From: Dysidea avara
Taxonomy: Eukaryota; Porifera; Demospongiae; Dictyoceratida; Dysideidae
Length of the DNA: 64,000 nucleotides
Reading direction: 5' to 3'
NCBI RefSeq assembly: GCF_963678975.1
Contig: NC_089274.1
Span: forward strand, 24,389,133 to 24,453,132
Of the stretch, positions 46,301 to 55,300 are shown one piece after another. Position 1 is the first letter of the stretch; each line of letters begins with the position of its first letter. Under the pieces are notes generated by a model, which saw only the letters and a list, made by a program, of their open reading frames with translations, was not told where the DNA came from and made no database searches. Position numbers and translations under genes: made by a program.

Positions 46301-49300
46301 GGTATCGGTCCATCTCTAGTAGGTACACACACACACACGCACATGCACACACTTTTACGAAGAAACTTTCTGTAAACCAGGTGCACCCTCTGTCAGCTGT
46401 TGGGCATGCGCCTGGATTAAAATATTGGCAAGCAAAAGTTATAGCCATAGAATCCAAAGAAATATTATTTATACGTAGCACTATGTATGTAGTTGTGAGT
46501 TTTGCCATCATAAAGAAGCAGAAACTTTGTGTCAAGTTTTTATGTGACAAATATAAGTATGCATGCAACCACAGTAAAAATGAAAATGTAACGTTTAATG
46601 TTTGAGTTGAACAGTTGATGTGTTCCTTTTGTACATAATGTGGTTGTTGTTTCATGTTGTTATGTTCTTCCTTATAGCTCCACGTCATCTGGTGTTGTGT
46701 AATGTTGAAGTGTTTGGTATTAATGACACTCAGTCTGTGATGTGGCCACACCCTTCACTGCTCAACATCAGAAATGGTAATTCAGGCCAGTCATGTGTTG
46801 AAGCTTGTGCTGACCACCAAATGGTATGTGTGCACATATAAATGGATCCCTGTATAATGACGTTGTTATAAGGTCAATCAGTTTTGTAAGCCAGCTACAT
46901 CAATTATTGTGTATCATATATGGCTGGCCAACCCACCAAATGTAATTTTACTATCTGAAAAAGTTTCATCATGAAGGTGAACAGACTAAAAGAATGGAAT
47001 GTCTGATAGATTTTGATGCCAAGCTAAGCTCTTTTAAATTTGTAACGCTATAGTACGGTAGAACTACAAGCTTATCTTTCCGAACTGTTCAACTGTTTTG
47101 CGTCATTTTGCTTTCTACTTACTATAGATGCAGTACAGTGGTTATTACATGTGCATAAACAACTGTGAGATTAGTTTGTGTTGTTTTTATTTACTTGTAG
47201 GTGTGTGAACCTGGTTATTTTCCTTTACTCAATAATGCTAAGGTATGTAAGTGAATAATATTTAACCTTTTATTATAACTATGTATGTTATACTGTGCTC
47301 CAGGCTCTGTTTAACAGTTGCAATTGTAGTGATTTTAAGAAAATCAGTGACCAGTAAGTTCAGATTATCTGTCGTGCTGTTTGGGTTAGTAGTTTGTATG
47401 TTGTGTTTGCGACTGGTCAGTGTGGATATAAAAGTGTAGCTAGCAAGATGTCTAAATTTTCAGAATCTGTAAATTAAAATTTAACCGTTCTGTTCCCTGG
47501 ACTATTACTTGCAGAAGTTCATGTGCAACTTTAGTTTAGTCATAAAACATTCTTAGCCAGACTGGTAACACATCATCAAGTATCCCATATATGGATTGAG
47601 TGTATTATGAACTATCTGTGGTTTTGCTTTAGAACACTTCTTATGCATCATACTGATTTAAGAAGCAAGTACTATCACACTTCTTATAAATGTGACAAAA
47701 GGATTGCCGTTATCAGTGTAACACAACTATGGAATCATATTGAATGTTTTATTATGAATCATATAACAACAACATGTAGTGTCCTTTGGCAGTGCTTAAA
47801 ATGTATCAAATTGTGGTTTGTGGTGACCAAAGCCTATAGTTTATTCACAAGCTTAGTAACTACTATATACTACCAAATTGAGAAGAAAACATGTCATTGT
47901 GTTGCGACTAAGAAATTGGCGAGGTGTGTCAGACTTGGGGTTAAATACTAATACTCTAATACTATGAAATAGAAATACAATTGCAAATACTTCTCTAATA
48001 ACAGTATTTGAATACAGATACTGTAGAAGTATTTAAATACAATTTAAGTACTTCGGTATAAGCGACTCGACCACTATATTATTTATTGCCAAGCACCTTA
48101 GTGCCGAGTATTGTGCACGGAAAAGGTTGTTGTGCAATCCAATGCACAATGGATCTTTGGAGCCCTGGACATGCGTATCACCTAGTATTGTAGTTTTTTT
48201 GACTTTCTGTATATTTATTGCCGAGCAAGTTATCTTGCAGGTTTAAAATTTTTATATGTTATCATAGAGTATGGTAGTGCTATATATTAGGGATCGTGAA
48301 AGTTTGGGTTTTTCTGGCCAAAAATATTACCCAAAAACCAGCTTCACAATACCATCCTGGTGCATTGGCAGTATTGGTTAGGTATAACCAAGCCCAAAAC
48401 TTCTTTTAGTATGACCCTAAATGCTTCCACAGAATTTAAAAAAAAATTATTGTATGAAATTTTCTACTGACAAACTGCCTGCTTGCCTGTTTGCATGAGG
48501 CTTTCAGACATGTCAAATTTCCCTGTACATCATTGTTGTTTACACTGTAAAGTTTAAATAAATAAATAAACAAGCGTAACTCGATAATGACTAAGGCTAC
48601 AGGCTTGATTTTTTCTCTGTTCAATGTTGCTTCGTCCTGACATGTGCCTTTAGGCATACCGCAGTATGTACAATACACACATCATGGACTTACCTTTGTT
48701 CTCCTTTGTATCCCATTTTTTTGCTGGACAGCTGAAGGTGTGTATTCGCAGTAGCGTGATGCATGGCTTCCCATTCGTGAACAGAAATCGTCTGTATTTT
48801 CCTTGGTGACTGGATTGATTGCAGAGGTGCTTCTAATACTGTTCTTCATTTGTATAGCACTATACATAGTGGGCTGAACATAACTGAAATCAAAGCAGAA
48901 TAGCCACTTCACTTTTGTGTCAGTAGTTGATAGCAGGAGTGCACGTTTAGATGAAAACATTAACTCTGGTGCTATCCTTTCTTTTGGTGCAGTATGCACG
49001 GGTTTACCAATCATAACAATGTTATAACAAAAAAATAAAAATTAGGAATTTTAAGTTGGATTAGAGATCATAGAAGAGAAACAAGGGAGGTGCCTACACC
49101 TGCATATATATATACTAGTGAACGTTTAATCTCTAATTCATAAATGGCTCAGACCACGAAGTGGTTGCCAGCTATTTGGAATTATATGAAGAGGGTGAAG
49201 TCGAGCATATCAATGGTGTTTGGCCAGTTTTCTCTTTGAACAGCTATCTTTGCAGCTCTAATTGCTGCACACTCCGGTGCAGTATAAAAGGAAACCCACA

Positions 49301-52300
49301 ATCGATCCCACTCGGCCTTTGAGTAGCTTGAACACACCATAACCGGGTGGGAGGGTGGGACCATTGATATGCTCGACTTCACCCTCTTCATATAATTCCA
49401 AATAGCTGGCAACCACTTCGTGGTCTGAGCCATTTATGAATTATATTTCAGAGGGCTCAGTCTCACATATCAATGGTGTTGTTTGTAGCTTGAGAGTACC
49501 GCTCTCCCATAGACTGAGTCCTCTGAAGGTTTGTGATAAAACCTTTGGAATACTGACTCTGAGGACCAGTTGGCTGCTTTCAGGATGTCATTTGTGGTCA
49601 TGCCCATATTAGCAGCTTTGGAGGATGAAGCCCTTCTAACAGAGTGGGCATTGAAAATGGATGTGTCAATACCAGATAACTCAAGGAAGGATTTGAGCCA
49701 ACGAGCAACTGTGCTTGAAGATATTGGATGATTTGGCTTTATGATTGCCAATAGTAGTCGTGTTTCTTTCCCACGGAATGGTTGGGTCCTTGCTTCATAT
49801 GCCTTTAGGGTAACCACTGGGCATAGCTTGGAGTTATCGGGTAGGGATGGGAAGAAGAAGGTTGCAATCTGCGAACCTTGTCTGGATTGTTTTGTTAGGG
49901 ATTGAGGGTAAAAGCAGACTCCGTCTGACTTGTACACTCGGTGTGAAATACTGAGTTGTGATAAGTCTGCGGAACGTGACGGTCGTGTGAGTGCTAGCAG
50001 CATGGTGAGTTTGAAAGACAGCAACTTTAAGGAGATGTTTTGGTTGTCTCCCAGGGACTCTATATAGTTAAGCACCAACTGTACATTCCATGTAGTTGTG
50101 TAGCGAGGTAATGGAGGCCTTGCATGGAATATACCCTTTATTAGTCTTGTTATGAGTGGGTGTTGGCCTACGTTGAAGCCATCTACTTTCTCATGCACCG
50201 ATGAGATTGATGACCTGTAGGCATTAATTGAGCTATATTGATAACCATCTTTATATAGGTAGGCTAGGAAGTTTACCACATTTCTTATAGGTCCTGAAAA
50301 GGGATCATATTTCCGTTGAGAGCACCAGCTATGCCATTTCCCAAACAATGAGTCGTATGTCTTGTTTGTCTTGGCTCTCCATGAGCCAAGTAGGAGCGTT
50401 GTAGCATCCTCTGAAAGTTGTTGATCTCTGTATCTCTCCCTGAGATATGCCATACGGCCAGATGAGGCATGGTTAGGGTTGGGTTCAGGCTGGATGTCAG
50501 TTCTATCCCCGCAGGCATTCGTCTGGGGTAGTCTATTAACATTCTGAGGAGTACTGGAAACCAGGGTTGTCCCCTCCACACTGGAGCCACAAGAACTATC
50601 TGAGCCTGATCTCTCTGAACTTGTGCGAGTACTCTGCCTATGAGGTTCCAAGGAGGGTTGGCATAGCCTTTCAGGTCTGTCCAGGTCTGGAGAAATGCAT
50701 CTGTTGACAGTGCATAGGGATCTGGCCGCCAGCTGAAGTAGTGTGGGCACTGGGTTGTTAGTCTTGTGGCAAACAGGTCTATCTCCAGTGGGCCAAAGGT
50801 GTGATCTATCATCTGGAATATGACTGGGTTCAATTTCCAGTCTGTTCTGTCCTTTCGAGACCGAGACTCTGCGTCGGCTGTTGTATTCTGAGCACCTGGG
50901 AGGTGTTGTGCTGTGATGAGTATGTTTCGTTCTAAACACCACATCCATAGGTCCTTTGTCAAGGTCACGAGCTCCCTTGATGCGGTTCCCCCCAGGTGAT
51001 TGATATAAGCTACTGCTGTGGTATTGTCGATCCTTAGAAGGATCGATAGGCCTGTCTTGTTCTTGGCGAATGTTTTCACTGCCAGTGTTGCTGCCAGCAG
51101 TTCTAGGCAGTTGATGTGGAACGTGCGTTCCTGAGTCGACCACGAGCCCCCTGTTCTTTGGTGGTTGCAGCATGCTCCCCAGCCCTGTAGGGATGCGTCT
51201 GAGTCTATGGTCAGGTCCACTTCCCTCTTGAGAAGTGTCTTGCCATTCCAGTTGCACATATTGTGGTTCCACCACTCCAATTCTTGTAGGCACTCCTGGG
51301 TGAGAGTGATTTGTGTTTCGTAGCATTGCGAGTGTCTCTCCAGAGTGTTGGAGAGAGTCATTTGTAGCTGGCGACAGAAGAGGGGAGCTGGGGGGATGAC
51401 GCTGTTTGTCGCGTTCATCATGCCCAGTAAGCGTGCTAGCGCACGAGCTGACGTTGTTTCTGTCTGTGCCAGTTTTCGAGCCTCCGCTCGTATTTGTTTC
51501 ATTTTTATGAGGGGTAGTCGTAGCTCCATTGCTATGGAGTCTACTGTGAGGCCTAAGAACTCCATGGACTGTGCTGGGGTAAGGACAGATTTCTTCTGGT
51601 TTATTATGAACCCCAAGTTTTCTAAGAGATGTACTGTCCCGGTGAGGTGATCTACAAGTGATTCTTTCGACTCCGCGAGTAGAAGTATGTCATCCATGTA
51701 TGCTATCAACCTCACACCCTTCTGCCGCAGTAGTGCTAGAGCAGGTTTCAGAGTTTTGGTAAATACCCAGGGGGCTGAGCTCAGCCCGAAAGGGAGGCAT
51801 GTGAATTGATAGGCTTTCTCTTGGAACGTAAACTTGAGGTATTGCCTGTGGTGGGCATGAATGGGTATTGTGAAGAAGGCATCCTTCAGGTCTACTTTGG
51901 CCAGCCAATCCCCGGGCTGCAGCAGATCTTTCAGGTTGTGAATGCCCTCCATCTTGAAGTGTTGCTTCTGAACAAACTGGTTCAGAGCTTTGAGGTTTAT
52001 AACAGGTCTTTGACCCTTGTCCTTCTTGGGGACTAGAAATAGATTGGAATAGAACCCTTTTGATGGGTGTATTTGCTCTATAGCCCCTTTCTGAACCATC
52101 TCTGCAACTTCCTCTCTGATCAGATGTAGTTGCTCTGTTGACAAGTGTGGGGGGTTGGGTACCAACACTTGCCATGGTTCGGATAGCAGATCTATCCGAT
52201 AGCCTTGCACTGTATCCAGGACCCACCGGTCCTGGGTAATGATCTGCCAGTTCTGCAGATAGTGTCTTAGTCTGCCAGCTAGGGGTACCATGGTAATATG

Positions 52301-55300
52301 AAGGTGTTCCACACCCTGACATGCAATGTGATTCACTAACATACATTCCTGAATTTTTATCACATTGTTCAAATTGTCTGTATGTACAGTCAGTGAGTTC
52401 ATTTGTGCCACTGGGGCTTTTGTTGGTGGGTGCTCCGTCCCGGTGGGCCTGAGTAGTTCCCTCTCCGGGGGTTCTGGCCTCTTCCTTGTCTTGGATTGTA
52501 CCCACCCCCCCTGCCATTGGGGGGGAAGGTCCGAAAAAACTGTGCAGAAGGCTTAGGATCCCTCACCGAGGAACGCATGGCCTTGACTTGGTCAATCAGG
52601 TCCTTGAATTTCTGTGCAAATTCTGGACCAAATAAGAATGGGGCTGCCTCCTTGAAATTTTTGTCTTCGTCTAGTAGTGGTAGGAGAGTCTTGTTCATGC
52701 CAGTGATTATTCTGGTTCTTCTGAAGTGGGACATTTGAGTGCTGGCATTCCCCACTAGTTCAATGGCTGCAGTTGCAGTGTTAACAGCCTGTTTGTGGCT
52801 GACTGTCTCGCCCTTTGCATTGGCTTCCACAATTGAGGTGAGTGGGGCCACAGCATCAAGGACAAAGGATTGAAGCCTTTGGATCTGGCAATCGAAGGTT
52901 TTGGCTTGTGAAGATATTTCTGGTCTCATAAACCCATCCAGTTTTGGTGTCTTGGTCGCCTCAACTTTTGGTAGGCTGTAGGTGTTCCTGGATTTGAGGC
53001 GTTTGTCATTCTTTGCCCTCATGGAACACTTGTCTTTCAGCAAGGTATGGGTTTCACTAGTGACTTCTGCTATCCTGGTTCCAGGGGTTGGTGTGTCCAG
53101 GTCAGAGGGGTAGTCAAAATCTACTGTCTCATCATAATCAGGGTAGTCCGGGATGTCTTCCCAGTTCCGGTGTTGCTGCCTGGGATGGTTTCTGTCTGTT
53201 CTACTTCTGGAGTGGGAACTATCCCTGTCGCGTTGGTGGGAATGACTAGGCGTGGAGTTCCTGCTCCTGGGGTGCCTTGGTGATGCCCCACTCCGGGGGT
53301 CGTGGTTCAGTGGGTTGTCGTCGCCTGGTGTTCCACTCCGTGGATGGTGGTGAGTTTCGCAGTGAGGTGTCACGCTCCGATGACCACGTGGTGTTCTACC
53401 CCGAGAACTGCGTGGTGTTCCACTCCGGGAACGGCGTGTTCTACTCCGAGAACGGCTTGGTGTTCTGTCCCGGGAACTACTGCCTGATTCTGAGCCACTA
53501 CTTGACCGGCGTCGTCTCCGGTGGTGGCGGCGGGATTTCTTCTTATGTTTATGCCGTTTGGATCTAGATTTAATAGCATTGACGTCCTCCTGGAGGGTAT
53601 CGAACTTCTGGGTTAGTTGTTGAAACATTTCGGCTAGTTCTGCCATCTTGATCGAAGACCGTGATTCGAGCTGCAACACGTGTTCTAGCTAAGAAAAAGG
53701 CCGAGTGGGATCGATTGTGGGTTTCCTTTTATACTGCACCGGAGTGTGCAGCAATTAGAGCTGCAAAGATAGCTGTTCAAAGAGAAAACTGGCCAAACAC
53801 CATTGATATGTGAGACCGAGCCCTCTGAAATATAATTCAGTCATGGGTATAGATTGAAGTAGGTATTGTTAAATGATCACTAGCAGGTGTAGGCAACCTC
53901 CCTTGTTTCCCTACTTTTTTTCTATGATTCCTAATCCAACTTAAAATTCTTAATTTTTCCTTATAATGTAAGGTGTTGTGCAATGAATTTGATGATGTAA
54001 TGTGGCAAGGGTTGTTGCACAATCCACTACTCGATGGCCAGTCATTGTTACAAAAACAGAAATCTGCTGATGGTTTGTGGTAAGTTTGAACACCAGCCTA
54101 CTTGTGCTTGTCATCTATGAAGTGCAAAATGTATGATAAGGTTCAGCTTTATCACAAATGAAAGCGAGTATAATACAGTATTAGTAACAAACTAGAGAGA
54201 GAGTTTTTTTTTTTATATTACTTGTTACATCATGCTCCCTTTTGAAGTATTCCCTGCTTCCTACAATCGGATATAGTTATCATATCGGCTAGGTGGTTGA
54301 TGTTCCCTGCTGGGATATCTCCTTGATAAAGTCTTATTGTAGTTGCATCTGCTCAGTAGCTGATGTGTACGTTCAATCACTGTTCTTACTACCAACACAT
54401 CAAAATTACACAAATTAGTTTCCAACACATAAGTATTAGTATTAATAGTGTGCCACCTCACTTGTGCTGATATTTCCAGCTCACTAAAAACTGGGAATTC
54501 TGACATTATCTGAAAACACATGACCAGACTCTTTTGAAGATCTCCTTACATCAGAATGGAGGTACTCCACCACAAACATTTTCCATCCGAGGAACAACCT
54601 TCCTCACATCAGCATCTACCAAATCCAGGCTGGTCCTCAGATGTACTGGCGTGTACTGTTTCATATCTGAGTCTAAATTTCCAGTCCATGTTTTTGACTT
54701 TGGCACTTCATGTTGATAACATGACCAGCACCTGTAATAACATGACCAGCACCTGTAATAACATGACCAGCACTTGTAATGACATGACCAGCAACTGTAA
54801 TTAAATGACATTGTTGTGAAAGATCAGCAGTACATTTAGACAATATGTCCAATCCCAGGATAACATTAAGACAACAACAAATTTCTCATCCTCAAGATTC
54901 AGTGTCACTGTGGCAGATCCAAACACATGTAATTGAGTTCTAACCAATCTGCTCTGAGACCTATCTATTCGGGCCATTAACTGTGCCATCATGTCCATAA
55001 GAGCACATTTCTTTGACTCCACCTGTACCAGTGCAACAACTGTCCCACTCTGAGTTGGATCTTACCAAAATAAGATTCACATTCTAAGGGTAGCACCAGC
55101 AGCAGCCTCAATTATTTTGCAGCCACTTGTTATAAATAAGGTGTTACGAATAAGGTTCAGCTTTATTATCAAATCACATTCAAATATAATACATTTTTAC
55201 CATTCTTATTACTTTTTCATAAACTTCAAAGTTAAAATTATGCAGATGTAGCCAGACTTCCAGTGAAGGTAGGGTACACCTTGTCATCAACTCCACCAGA

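Larger units (their letters stand above)
49141..53839 (-). mobile_element. DIRS-type tyrosine-recombinase retrotransposon, full length
   Basis: A 4.7-kb element with the three genes and end structure typical of DIRS. It has inverted terminal repeats (49206-49320 against 53696-53810, about 115 bp). It also has an internal complementary region at 49360-49480. The two halves of that region are complementary to the extreme left end (49141-49217) and the extreme right end (53794-53839). gag-like, RT/RNase H and tyrosine recombinase frames all run open on the minus strand. DIRS elements replicate through a circle and integrate by recombinase, without LTR-type target duplication. The junction sequences in the internal region agree with the two ends seen here. 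It is inserted in repeat P within intron 22 of MGAT5-B, antisense. Confidence 0.95.

Noticed and set aside
46218..46751. 177-residue minus-strand ORF
   Set aside because: Runs across a MITE end and antisense to MGAT5-B exon 20.
50454..51326. N-terminal extension of the recombinase frame
   Set aside because: Entirely overlaps RT/RNase H, low-complexity, no recombinase features; open frame alone is not enough.
51690..52517. 275-residue ORF overlapping the DIRS RT gene
   Set aside because: Out-of-frame shadow of RT; the 708-residue frame has the RT motifs.
53047..53567. Plus-strand ORFs opposite the RS-rich gag tract
   Set aside because: Antisense to repeat-rich coding DNA.
53954..54078. Exon-like frame (VLCNEFDDVMWQGLL) ending in a GTAAG donor within intron 22
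   Set aside because: No counterpart in copy A or in the MGAT5 family at this place; may be chance or a relic.
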